A stretch of DNA of 36,977 nucleotides, taken from Janibacter hoylei PVAS-1. Lineage in GTDB: Bacteria; Actinomycetota; Actinomycetes; Actinomycetales; Dermatophilaceae. The position numbers were made by a program, and so were the translations under genes. Under the pieces are notes generated by a model. That model did no database searches, was not told the DNA's origin, and saw nothing but the letters and a program-made list of their open reading frames with translations. The stretch spans positions 1 to 36,977 of the forward strand of contig NZ_ALWX01000041.1 of the NCBI RefSeq assembly GCF_000297495.1. Direction: 5' to 3'. The stretch's first letter is position 1, and every line of letters begins with the position of its first letter. Below, piece by piece: positions 10,567 through 18,027 of this stretch.

Positions 10567-12200
10567 TGTTCACCAGCCTGTCCGACCGCCTGACCGCGAC
10601 CTTCAAGAACCTCCGCGGCAAGGGGCGCCTGTCCGAGTCCGACGTCAACAAGACCGTCCGCGACATCCGGATGGCCCTCATCGACGCCGACGTCGCCCTG
10701 CCCGTCGTCAAGGAGTTCACCTCCGCCGTGCGCGAGCGCGCCACCGGCGCCGAGGTGAGTGGGGCCCTCAACCCGGCCCAGCAGGTCATCAAGATCGTCA
10801 ACGAGGAGCTCGTGACGATCCTCGGCGGCAATACCCGGACGATCCAGTTCGCCAAGCGGCCGCCGACGGTCATCATGCTCGCCGGTCTCCAGGGCTCGGG
10901 CAAGACGACCTTCGCCGGCAAGCTCGGCGCCTGGCTCAAGGACCAGGGCCACACCCCGATCCTCGTCGCGGCAGACCTCCAGCGCCCCAATGCCGTCACC
11001 CAGCTCGAGGTGACCGGTCAGCGAGCCGGCGTCCCGGTCTTCGCTCCCGAGCGGGGCAACACCGGTGGGCACGACGCCGTCCTGGAGTCGGGGGAGGGCA
11101 CCCGCTCCTTCGGTGACCCCGTCGCCGTGAGCCGCGCGGGCATCGCGCACGCCCAGTCGCAGATGCACGACGTCGTCATCGTCGACACCGCCGGCCGTCT
11201 CGCGGTCGACGCCGAGCTCATGCAGCAGGCCGCGGACATCCGGGCCGCCGTGGAGCCCGACGAGGTCCTCTTCGTCATCGACTCGATGATCGGTCAGGCC
11301 GCCGTCGAGACCGCACGGGCCTTCGCCGAAGGGGTCGACTTCACCGGTGTTGTGCTCTCGAAGCTCGACGGTGACGCCCGCGGTGGTGCGGCCCTGTCCG
11401 TCGCCGGCACGACGGGGCGGCCGATCATGTTCGCCTCCACGGGCGAGCAGACCAAGGACATCGAGGTCTTCCACCCCGACCGGATGGCCGGGCGCATCCT
11501 CGACATGGGTGACGTCCTCACGCTCATCGAGCAGGCCGAGCGCGCCTTCGAGCGCGGCCAGGCCGAGGAGATGCAGCGCAAGTTCCTCGCGGAGGAGGAC
11601 TTCACCTTCGACGACTTCCTGCAGCAGATGTCCGCGATCAAGCGGATGGGCTCGCTGAAGTCGATGCTCAAGATGATGCCCGGCATGGGGCAGATGTCGG
11701 CGCAGCTCGACAACCTCGACGAGCGCGAGTTCGACCGGGTCGAAGCCATGGTCCGCTCGATGACCCCCTTCGAGCGCACGCACCCCAAGCAGATCAACGG
11801 CTCCCGCCGCTCGCGGATCGCCAAGGGCTCGGGCGTGACCGTCTCCGAGGTCAACCAGCTCCTCGAGCGCTTCACCGAGGCGCAGAAGATGATGAAGCAG
11901 CTCGCCCGGGGCGGTGGCATGCCGGGCATGCCCGGCGTCCCCGGCATGGGTGGCGGTGCGGGCCGCAAGAAGGGCAAGCAGCAGCAGAAGAAGAAGGGCA
12001 AGTCGGGCAACCCCGCCAAGCGCGCCCAGCAGGAGCGCGAGGCAGCCGAGCGCGCGGGCCGGCGGGGGGGCGCTCCGGGCCGGCGGGCTCGGCCTTCGGT
12101 GGCGGCCCCCGCGGGCGGGGGTGCCGGCCTCGACCCCGCCGACCTCGACCCGAGCCAGCTGCCGAAGGGCTTCGAGAAGTTCCTCGGCGGCGGCAGCTGA
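10566..12200 (+). CDS. ffh: Signal recognition particle protein Ffh
   Basis: Ffh is the SRP GTPase that binds signal sequences and 4.5S RNA. The 544-residue protein has the N domain (1-90), G domain with GLQGSGKTT (107-115), AADLQRPNAVTQL, DTAGR (207-211), LSKLDGDARGG, and the Met-rich M domain (FDDFLQQMSAIKRMGSLKSMLKMMPG, then SRRSRIAKGSG, the RNA-binding helix-turn-helix). Relative to the forms I know there are roughly a dozen extra residues (about NTGGHDAVLESGEG) after FAPERG. The low-complexity tail contains a G7 run at 12064-12070; between there and about 12118 another frame (reading GSAFGGGP) has better third-position GC, so two compensating indels are possible. Monocistronic start downstream of glnD. 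Confidence 0.97.
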   Translation: MFTSLSDRLTATFKNLRGKGRLSESDVNKTVRDIRMALIDADVALPVVKEFTSAVRERATGAEVSGALNPAQQVIKIVNEELVTILGGNTRTIQFAKRPPTVIMLAGLQGSGKTTFAGKLGAWLKDQGHTPILVAADLQRPNAVTQLEVTGQRAGVPVFAPERGNTGGHDAVLESGEGTRSFGDPVAVSRAGIAHAQSQMHDVVIVDTAGRLAVDAELMQQAADIRAAVEPDEVLFVIDSMIGQAAVETARAFAEGVDFTGVVLSKLDGDARGGAALSVAGTTGRPIMFASTGEQTKDIEVFHPDRMAGRILDMGDVLTLIEQAERAFERGQAEEMQRKFLAEEDFTFDDFLQQMSAIKRMGSLKSMLKMMPGMGQMSAQLDNLDEREFDRVEAMVRSMTPFERTHPKQINGSRRSRIAKGSGVTVSEVNQLLERFTEAQKMMKQLARGGGMPGMPGVPGMGGGAGRKKGKQQQKKKGKSGNPAKRAQQEREAAERAGRRGGAPGRRARPSVAAPAGGGAGLDPADLDPSQLPKGFEKFLGGGS

Positions 12201-12207
12201 CCGACCG

Positions 12208-13008
12208 ATGGGTTCGCCGACGCTCCACGCGGTGACCTCGGGGACCTCAGGCACCCGGGTCGCCTTCTGCCACGGGCTCTTCGGCCAGGGGCGCAACTGG
12301 ACCCAGATCGCCAAGGGTCTGGCCGACATCAGCCGGCCGACCCTGCTCGACATGCCCAACCACGGACGGTCGCCGTGGACCGAGCGCTTCGACTACCCGA
12401 CGGCCGCCGACATCGTCGCCGACAACCTGCGGGCGATCGACTCGGACGAGCCGTGGGTCGTCGTCGGGCACTCGATGGGCGGCAAGATCGCGATGCTCGT
12501 GGCCCTGCGCCACCCCGAGCTCGTCGACCGGCTGTGCGTCGTCGACATCTCGCCGGCCGCGACGACGAGCTTCAGCGAGTTCGAGACCTACATCGCCGCG
12601 ATGCAGGCGATGGACCTCGGCAGCATCACCACCCGTGAGCAGGCCGACGCGGCGATGCGCGAGGCCGCACCCGATCCGGGGGTGCGGGCCTTCCTCCTGC
12701 AGAACCTGCGCCGGGAGGGCGACGGCTGGCGCTGGCAGCCCAACCTCGAGGTGCTCGGCCGCGACATCGCCACCATCGGCGGCTGGCCCACCGACGAGGT
12801 GGCGGGTCTCGCCCCCTTCGACAAGACGGTGCTGTGGCTCGCTGGCGAGCGATCGCTGTACGTCACCGACGACGACCTCGCCGAGATGCGACGGCTCTTC
12901 CCCCGGGTGCGGCTCGTGACCGTCAAGGGTGTCGGGCACTGGGTGCACTCGGAGGCGCCCGAGGTGACGCTCCAGTCGCTGCGGGCGCTCATCACCTCGT
13001 CACGCTGA
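12208..13008 (+). CDS. Alpha/beta hydrolase (YbfF-like esterase family)
   Basis: A 266-residue alpha/beta-fold hydrolase. Visible features: the oxyanion motif CHGLFGQGRNW (21-31), the DMPNHGRS strand-loop, the nucleophile elbow GHSMGG with Ser89, and the C-terminal catalytic His244 in GVGHWVHSEAPE; the acidic residue is probably Asp in the preceding strand-loop region. The pattern HGLFG...NW...DxPNHGRS is that of YbfF/PldB-like acyl esterases, but the substrate cannot be told. It begins seven bases after the ffh stop, with no clear ribosome site, so it is likely co-transcribed with ffh. The SDR-like gene follows after 68 bases. Confidence 0.85.
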   Translation: MGSPTLHAVTSGTSGTRVAFCHGLFGQGRNWTQIAKGLADISRPTLLDMPNHGRSPWTERFDYPTAADIVADNLRAIDSDEPWVVVGHSMGGKIAMLVALRHPELVDRLCVVDISPAATTSFSEFETYIAAMQAMDLGSITTREQADAAMREAAPDPGVRAFLLQNLRREGDGWRWQPNLEVLGRDIATIGGWPTDEVAGLAPFDKTVLWLAGERSLYVTDDDLAEMRRLFPRVRLVTVKGVGHWVHSEAPEVTLQSLRALITSSR

Positions 13009-13076
13009 CGCCGGAGTGTGATGCAGTAGAGGGGCCCGGCGGAGCTGCCGGGCACCCCGACCGAGAGGACCTGATC

Positions 13077-13721
13077 ATGTCCCGCACCGTCGTCATCGGT
13101 GGCCACGGCAAGGTGGCCCTGCTGCTCACCCCGATCCTCGCCGAACTCGGGCACTCGGTGACCTCCGTCATCCGCAACCCCGATCACGCCGCCGACGTCG
13201 AGGCGGCAGGGGCGACCCCGCACGTCGCCGATGTCGAGATGCTCGACACCGACGGCATCGCCGAGGTCCTCGCGGGCCACGACGCGGTCGTGTGGTCCGC
13301 CGGCGCCGGCGGGGGAGACCCCGAGCGCACCCGGGCCGTGGACCAGGACGCGGCGATCCGCTCGATGGAGGCCGCGCGACAGGCCGGCGTGCGGCGCTAC
13401 GTCATGCTGAGCTATTGCGGTGCCGGGCCCGACCACGGCGTCGACCCGAGCAACCCCTTCCACGCATATGCCGAGGCCAAGGCCGCGGCCGACGAGCACC
13501 TGCGCGGCACCGACCTCGACTGGACCGTCCTCGGGCCGAGCAGCCTGACCCTTGACCCGCCGACCGGCAAGATCCAGGTCGGCCGGGAGGGGAGCGGCCA
13601 GGTCTCGCGAGCCAATGTCGCCCGGGTCATCGCAGCGACGCTCGCCGCCAACGCGACTGTCGGGCGGACCATCGAGTTCCACGACGGCCAGACCCCGATC
13701 GACGAGGCGATCTCCGGCTGA
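13077..13721 (+). CDS. NAD(P)-binding SDR-like protein (atypical SDR)
   Basis: A 214-residue Rossmann-fold protein of the atypical short-chain dehydrogenase type (YwnB/YtfG-like). The N-terminal glycine motif VVIGGHGKVA (Gly8, Gly11, Ala14) binds the dinucleotide; VVWSAGAGGG lies after the fourth strand, RYVMLSYCGA is the usual active-site strand, and YAEAKAAADEHLRGTDLDWTVLGPSSL follows, typical of this family. The substrate is unknown; members act as reductases or NADP(H)-sensing proteins. The ATG at 13077 has GAGAGGA about nine bases before it. A 10-bp hairpin terminator lies 28 bases after the stop. Confidence 0.85.
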   Translation: MSRTVVIGGHGKVALLLTPILAELGHSVTSVIRNPDHAADVEAAGATPHVADVEMLDTDGIAEVLAGHDAVVWSAGAGGGDPERTRAVDQDAAIRSMEAARQAGVRRYVMLSYCGAGPDHGVDPSNPFHAYAEAKAAADEHLRGTDLDWTVLGPSSLTLDPPTGKIQVGREGSGQVSRANVARVIAATLAANATVGRTIEFHDGQTPIDEAISG

Positions 13722-13749
13722 CGGTGGGGCGCGGGAGAGTGCGCCGCAC

Positions 13750-13774
13750 GACCGGGAGCAGTAGGCTCCCGGTC
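13750..13774 (+). terminator. Intrinsic terminator after the SDR-like gene
   Basis: GACCGGGAGC (13750-13759), loop AGTAG, GCTCCCGGTC (13765-13774): a perfect 10-bp stem followed by TTGT. It separates the SDR-like gene from the promoter of the amidohydrolase. Confidence 0.75.
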
Positions 13775-13809
13775 TTGTCCCCGCGGTTGGGCACGATAGC
13801 GTCGGACCA
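13775..13809 (+). promoter_or_regulatory. Promoter of the amidohydrolase gene, probably leaderless
   Basis: A -35-like TTGTCC (13775-13780), 16 bases, then TAGCGT (13797-13802) as -10. The ATG follows six bases later, where transcription would begin, and no ribosome-binding site is present. This is the best formed of the leaderless candidates in the window. Confidence 0.55.
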
Positions 13810-14898
13810 TGGCTGATGTGTTGCACGTCAAGGGCGAGGTGCTGGTCTCCGAGCAGGAGAGCGTGCCGGAGCTGTGGGTCATCGACGGCAAGGTCTCCTT
13901 CACGCCGCCGACGAGCGGTGACGTCGAGACGGTGACCGGGTACGTCCTGCCCGGCTTCGTCGACGCGCACTGCCACGTCGGGCTCGATGCGCACGGGGCG
14001 GCCGATGTCGCGACGAGCGAGGCCCAGGCCGTGACCGACCGCGACGCGGGCACCCTGCTCATCCGTGACGCCGGCTCGCCGGCGGACACCCGCTGGATCG
14101 ACGAGCGCGACGACCTGCCCAAGATCATCCGGGCCGGCCGTCACATCGCGCGGACCAAGCGCTACATCCGCAACTACGCGCACGAGGTCGAGCCCGAGCA
14201 GCTCGTCTCCCGGGTGCGCGCCGAGGCTCGCGCGGGTGACGGCTGGGTCAAGCTCGTCGGGGACTGGATCGACCGCGGCGTCGGTGACCTGGCCCCCTGC
14301 TGGCCCCGGGAGGTGCTCGTCGAGGCCATCGCGGCCGCCCACGAGGAGGGTGCCCGGGTCACCGCGCACTGCTTCGGCGAGGAGTCGCTCGCGGACTTCG
14401 CGGCGGCCGGCACCGACTGCATCGAGCACGCGACCGGCCTGGTGCCGGAGACGATCTCCGCCTTCGCCGATCAGGGCATCGCGATCGTGCCGACCCTCGT
14501 CAACATCGAGACCTTCCCCAAGATCGCGGCACCCGCCGCGGAGAAGTTCCCCGACTACCACCGGCACATGCTCGAGCTGCACGAGCGGCGCTTCGAGACG
14601 GTCGCCGCCGCCCGCGACGCAGGGATCGACGTCTACGTCGGTACCGACGCCGGCGGCTCCCTGCCGCACGGGCTCGTCGCCCAGGAGATGGAGCTGCTCA
14701 CCCGAGCGGGCTTCAGCACCCGTGAGGCACTGGCCGCGGGCACCTGGCGCTCACGTGACTGGCTCGGTCACCCCGCCATCGCCGAAGGGGAGGACGCCGA
14801 CCTCGTCGTCCTCGCCGACGACCCCCGTGAGGACGTGCGCGCCTGCGGCACGCCGGCGCACGTCATCCTGCGGGGGGCCCGCGTCGGGGGGGCGCTGA
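13809..14898 (+). CDS. Amidohydrolase family protein (imidazolonepropionase-like), apparent frameshift at the last codons
   Basis: A metal-dependent hydrolase of the amidohydrolase superfamily, about 362 residues. Metal and catalytic residues seen: HCH motif (His54, His56 in GFVDAHCHVGL), His187 (VTAHCFGE), His207 (CIEHATG) and Asp280 (GTDAGG); no carboxylated Lys is obvious. The C-terminal strand HVILRGARV returns to the small beta domain as usual. The substrate is unknown. As written the frame runs past VGG into sequence antisense to the downstream permease gene. Removing one G from the G7 run at 14886-14892 gives VGGR and a stop at 14896-14898, a natural end just before the convergent gene. 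Leaderless promoter upstream. Confidence 0.85.
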
Positions 14899-14919
14899 CC
14901 CCCTTCGTCGCCCCGTCCC

Positions 14920-15846
14920 TCAGACGGGCTCGCCCACGAGCTCTCGCTCGTCGCTGTCGCGGGTTGCGGTCGCCTCGGCCGCCACCTCGGCCCGGTGGGC
15001 CCGCATGCTGTAGGCGACTGCGGCGATCCACACGGCCCACACGAGGCCGTAGACGACCCACTTCGCGGCGTCGTCGAGGGCGAGACCGCCCTTGCCCATG
15101 ATGGTCTTGGAGTTGGTCAGGACGATGAGGCCACCGACGAGCGAGCCGAGGATCCGCGGGGGGATCGTGCGCACGAGCCAGGCGGCGATCGGCGCGGCGA
15201 CCGCCCCGCCGATGAAGAGCATCGCGACCCAGGAGAAGTTGATGCCCTGGGAGCCGAGGGCGGCGAGGAAGCCGATGCTCGCGGCGACCGAGATGAGGAA
15301 CTCGCTGGTGTCGATCGAGCCGATGACCTTGCGCGGCTCCATCCGGCCGCTGGCGAGGATCGCCGGGGTGCCGACCGGCCCCCAGCCGCCGCCGCCGGTC
15401 GCGTCGACGAAGCCGCCGAAGAGCCCGAGGGGAGCGAGGAAGCGCTTGCGCAGCGGGGTGCCGATACGGTCCTTGCGCAGCCCCTTGAAGGTGAAACGCA
15501 GCAGGACGTAGAGACCCAGCGCGAGCAGGATGCCCGACATGATCGGCTTGGCCGTCGAGGTGTCGAGGCTGGCGAGGAAGGTCGCGCCGGCGAAGGCGCC
15601 GACCGCCCCGGGGAGGCCGATCTTGAGCACGACCGGCCAGTCGACGTTGCCGAAGCGCCAGTGCGAGGCGCCGGAGACGAGCGTCGTGCCGATCTCGGCG
15701 AGGTGGACGGTGGCCGAGGCGGCGACGGGGTTGGTCCCGATCGCGAGCAGCAGCGTCGTCGTCGTAACGCCGTATGCCATGCCGAGCGATCCGTCGACGA
15801 GCTGGGCGAGCAGGCCGACGACGGCCAGGAGGACGAGCTTGCGCAT
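14920..15846 (-). CDS. TauE/SafE family sulfite or organosulfonate exporter
   Basis: A 308-residue membrane protein of the TauE/SafE (DUF81) family with about eight spans. Typical features are the two repeated halves, GLLAQLVDGSLGMAYGVTTTTLL near the N-terminus and GLFGGFVDATGGGGWGPVGTP in the middle, each with the family Gly/Asp pattern. Members export sulfite, sulfoacetate or similar anions, or take up small anions; the substrate is not shown here. It is divergent from an Rrf2-type regulator gene 159 bases away. Since several Rrf2 members (CymR, IscR) control sulfur or Fe-S metabolism, a sulfur-related role is a reasonable inference. The C-terminal tail (TATRDSDERELVGEPV) is hydrophilic. 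Confidence 0.88.
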   Translation of the reverse strand: MRKLVLLAVVGLLAQLVDGSLGMAYGVTTTTLLLAIGTNPVAASATVHLAEIGTTLVSGASHWRFGNVDWPVVLKIGLPGAVGAFAGATFLASLDTSTAKPIMSGILLALGLYVLLRFTFKGLRKDRIGTPLRKRFLAPLGLFGGFVDATGGGGWGPVGTPAILASGRMEPRKVIGSIDTSEFLISVAASIGFLAALGSQGINFSWVAMLFIGGAVAAPIAAWLVRTIPPRILGSLVGGLIVLTNSKTIMGKGGLALDDAAKWVVYGLVWAVWIAAVAYSMRAHRAEVAAEATATRDSDERELVGEPV

Positions 15847-15942
15847 ACGGAGGACTCTTTCCGTGAGGAGTGTGCGGCGCTCCGTGGGGTATGTCCCACG
15901 TGATGAGCAGGAGTTTCACCGAACATCCTGTTATCGGTCAAG

Positions 15943-15999
15943 TAACGTCACGTTATGTCTCAGGTCGTGGTCACCACCCCCGGCCCCGCCCGCGATACT
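15943..15999. promoter_or_regulatory. Palindrome in the tauE/rrf2 divergent region, and -10 box of the Rrf2 gene
   Basis: TAACGT-C-ACGTTA (15943-15955) is a perfect 13-base palindrome between the divergent permease and regulator genes; GTTA...TAAC (15930-15946) overlaps it. It is a plausible operator, perhaps for the Rrf2 protein itself. GATACT (15994-15999) ends six bases before the regulator ATG with no ribosome site, again suggesting leaderless transcription. The rest of the 15847-16005 gap shows nothing else clear. Confidence 0.4.
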
Positions 16000-16005
16000 G
16001 AGGGC

Positions 16006-16467
16006 ATGGACATCTCCGCCCGATCCGACTACGCGGTGCGCGCCATGCTGACCCTGGCCGCGGCCGCTGACGGGGGCACGCCGGTCTCGGTCGTCCGGCT
16101 CGCCGCCGAGCAGGAGCTGCCGCGCAAGTTCCTCGAGGCGATCCTCGCCGACCTGCGCCGGGCCGAGCTCGTCGTCAGCAGGATGGGTGCCAGCGGCGGC
16201 TACCTCCTCGCTCGCCCGGCGACGCAGATCTCCGTGGGTGCGGTCATCCGGGCCGTCGACGGCCCGCTCGCCGAGGTGCGGGGGGAGCGCCCCCAGGCCA
16301 TGACCTACGACGGCGCCGCCACCCACCTGCGGACGGTCTGGGTCGCCGTCCGCTCGAGCGTGCGCTCCGTCCTCGACGGGACGAGCCTCGCCGACGTGCT
16401 GAGCGGCGACTTCCCTGCCGCCGTCGAGGAGGCCCTCGCGGCCCCCGACGCCTGGGAAAACCGCTGA
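16006..16467 (+). CDS. Rrf2 family transcriptional regulator
   Basis: A 153-residue winged-helix regulator of the Rrf2 family. The N-terminus MDISARSDYAVRAMLTLAAA, the recognition helix region LPRKFLEAILADLRRAELVVSRMGASGGYLLARPA and the wing are characteristic. The Fe-S-binding cysteines of IscR/NsrR/RirA are absent (I see no Cys in the protein), so it resembles the cluster-free CymR-type members that sense through partner proteins. I place the start at 16006 because the family begins with this motif; the in-frame ATG at 15955 would translate promoter sequence. It is divergent from the TauE/SafE gene, its likely target. A hairpin-rich stretch follows the stop. Confidence 0.88.
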   Translation: MDISARSDYAVRAMLTLAAAADGGTPVSVVRLAAEQELPRKFLEAILADLRRAELVVSRMGASGGYLLARPATQISVGAVIRAVDGPLAEVRGERPQAMTYDGAATHLRTVWVAVRSSVRSVLDGTSLADVLSGDFPAAVEEALAAPDAWENR

Positions 16468-16469
16468 GG

Positions 16470-16524
16470 CCCTCCCTTCGTCCCGGTTTGGGCCGGGGAG
16501 GGGAGGCGTGGAACAATCCCCTCC
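16470..16524 (+). terminator. Terminator or attenuator region between the Rrf2 gene and rpsP
   Basis: CCCTCCC (16470-16476) can pair with GGGAGGG (16496-16502), with an inner CCCGG/CCGGG. The same G-rich strand can instead form a perfect 8-bp stem GGAGGGGA (16497-16504) with TCCCCTCC (16517-16524). The two are mutually exclusive. The first probably terminates the regulator transcript; the second would lie in the rpsP leader or promoter area. Confidence 0.45.
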
Positions 16525-16641
16525 GTACCCGTCCGCGCCGGGGATCTCTCCTGCGTGCGCCGGATGCCTACACCCCGAGCTCGATACCCCGTGCGAACCG
16601 CGCACGGTCTCGCCGTGCTCATGACTGAAGGGACCACGACC

Positions 16642-17139
16642 GTGGCCGTCAAGATTCGTCTCAAGCGGATGGGCAAGATCCGCGCTCCGTTCTACCGCGT
16701 CGTCGTCATGGACTCGCGCGCCAAGCGCGATGGCCGGGCCATCGAGGAGATCGGCAAGTACCACCCCACCGAGGAGCCCTCGCTCATCGACATCGACAGC
16801 GAGCGCGCGCAGTACTGGCTCTCCCAGGGCGCCCAGCCCACCGAGGCCGTCGCCGCGCTGCTCAAGGTCACCGGTGACTGGCAGAAGTTCAAGGGTGAGG
16901 CCGGCGGCGAGGGCACCCTCAAGGTCAAGGAGGCCAAGCCCTCCAAGAAGGACCTCTACGAGGCCGCGCTCGCCAACTCCGACAAGGAGGGCGCTGAGCA
17001 CGAGGCCATCACCGCCAAGAAGAAGGCCGACAAGAAGGCTGCGGACGACAAGGCCGCCGCCGAGAAGGCCGAGGCCGAGGCTGCTGCCGAGGCTCCCGCC
17101 GAGGAGACCCCGGCCGAGGCCGAGACCACCGAGGCCTGA
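16642..17139 (+). CDS. rpsP: 30S ribosomal protein S16
   Basis: S16 binds 16S rRNA in the body of the small subunit. The first 80 residues are canonical ([42 protein letters not shown], then [12 protein letters not shown]). A Lys/Ala/Glu-rich C-terminal extension brings it to 165 residues, common in actinobacteria. I chose GTG 16642, which gives the family start and has GAAGGGA (16626-16632) nine bases upstream; an ATG at 16621 would add seven non-conserved residues. First gene of the rpsP-khpA-rimM-trmD cluster; khpA starts immediately after the stop. Confidence 0.96.
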   Translation: MAVKIRLKRMGKIRAPFYRVVVMDSRAKRDGRAIEEIGKYHPTEEPSLIDIDSERAQYWLSQGAQPTEAVAALLKVTGDWQKFKGEAGGEGTLKVKEAKPSKKDLYEAALANSDKEGAEHEAITAKKKADKKAADDKAAAEKAEAEAAAEAPAEETPAEAETTEA

Positions 17140-17140
17140 G

Positions 17141-17383
17141 ATGCTCGACGAGGCGCTCGAGCACCTGGTCACCGGCATCGTCGACCACAAGGACGACGTC
17201 GTCGTGCGCAGCAAGAACCTGCGTCGCGGTCAGATCCTCGAGGTGCGCGTGCACCCCGACGACCTGGGCCGCGTCATCGGTCGCTCCGGTCGCACGGCGT
17301 CCGCCCTCCGCACCGTGCTCGGCGCCCTCTCGGGCGGCGACAACGTGCGGATCGACATCGTCGACACCGACCGCGAGCGCTGA
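17141..17383 (+). CDS. khpA: KH-domain RNA-binding protein KhpA
   Basis: An 80-residue single type-II KH domain protein (KhpA/YlqC family). The GxxG nucleic-acid loop is seen in [17 protein letters not shown] (about residues 43-59), preceded by [11 protein letters not shown]. KhpA binds RNA, in several bacteria as a dimer with KhpB, and affects cell elongation and translation. It begins one base after the rpsP stop, which is the usual order between S16 and RimM in Gram-positives. A strong hairpin follows before rimM. Confidence 0.94.
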   Translation: MLDEALEHLVTGIVDHKDDVVVRSKNLRRGQILEVRVHPDDLGRVIGRSGRTASALRTVLGALSGGDNVRIDIVDTDRER

Positions 17384-17406
17384 GCCCGGCGCTCCACGTC
17401 CAGCGG

Positions 17407-17438
17407 ATGGCCGTCCTCCCCTCGGGGAGGGCGGCCAT
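17407..17438 (+). terminator. Strong hairpin between khpA and rimM
   Basis: ATGGCCGTCCTCCCC (17407-17421), two-base loop, GGGGAGGGCGGCCAT (17424-17438): a 15-bp stem with one G-U pair and no U-tract. It could terminate or attenuate rpsP-khpA transcripts, reducing rimM-trmD relative to ribosomal protein S16. Confidence 0.6.
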
Positions 17439-17475
17439 TCGCCATCCCGGGCCCCGGATACGTAGGTTGTCCCGC

Positions 17476-18025
17476 ATGGCATCTCCTGACGGTCACGTCG
17501 TCGCCCGCATCGGCAAGCCCCACGCGCTGCGTGGCGAGGTCACCGTCCAGCTGCATACGGACGACCCGGAGTCCCGCCTGGTGCCCGGCACCGTCTTCGA
17601 CACCCGCGCGCAGCCCGGGTCGGGTGTGCCCCGTCAGCTGACGCTCGCGACGACCCGCGTGCACCGGGGGGATCTGGCTGCTCGGCTTCGAGGAGATCCC
17701 CGACCGCACCGGCGCGGAGTCCCTCCGCGGCACCCGGCTCGTGCTCGCCGCCGACCAGCCGGACCCGTCCGAGGACGACGAAGGGTGGTACGAGGAGGAC
17801 CTCGTCGGGCTCACGGCCGTCGACCCCACCGGCACGGTCGTCGGGGAGGTCGTCGCCCTCGAGCTCGGCGCCGCCCAGGACCGCCTGCGGCTGCGGCGAC
17901 CGGACGGCGGCGAGACGCTCGTCCCCTTCGTCGAGGCGATCGTCCCCGAGGTCGACCCGGAGGCCGGCCGGCTCGTCGTCGACGCACCCCCCGGCCTGCT
18001 CGACCTCGACGCGGCAGGAGAGTGA
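17476..18025 (+). CDS. rimM: Ribosome maturation factor RimM, frameshifted at a G6 run
   Basis: RimM binds ribosomal protein S19 and helps assemble the 30S head. The N-terminal beta-barrel domain ([23 protein letters not shown]) is in one frame up to THVHRG-like TRVHRG. The rest ([22 protein letters not shown], then the PRC-barrel domain from [10 protein letters not shown] to [28 protein letters not shown]) is in the next frame. Removing one G from 17666-17671 gives [14 protein letters not shown] and a continuous 182-residue RimM of normal length. Both halves are well conserved, so a base-calling error is likelier than a dead gene. The stop overlaps or abuts the trmD start. Confidence 0.9.
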
Positions 18026-18027
18026 CC

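Noticed and set aside
8709..12359. Over 1200 codons open on the minus strand opposite glnD and ffh
   Set aside because: It spans two confirmed genes and intergenic DNA with no family sequence; an effect of few stop codons at high GC.
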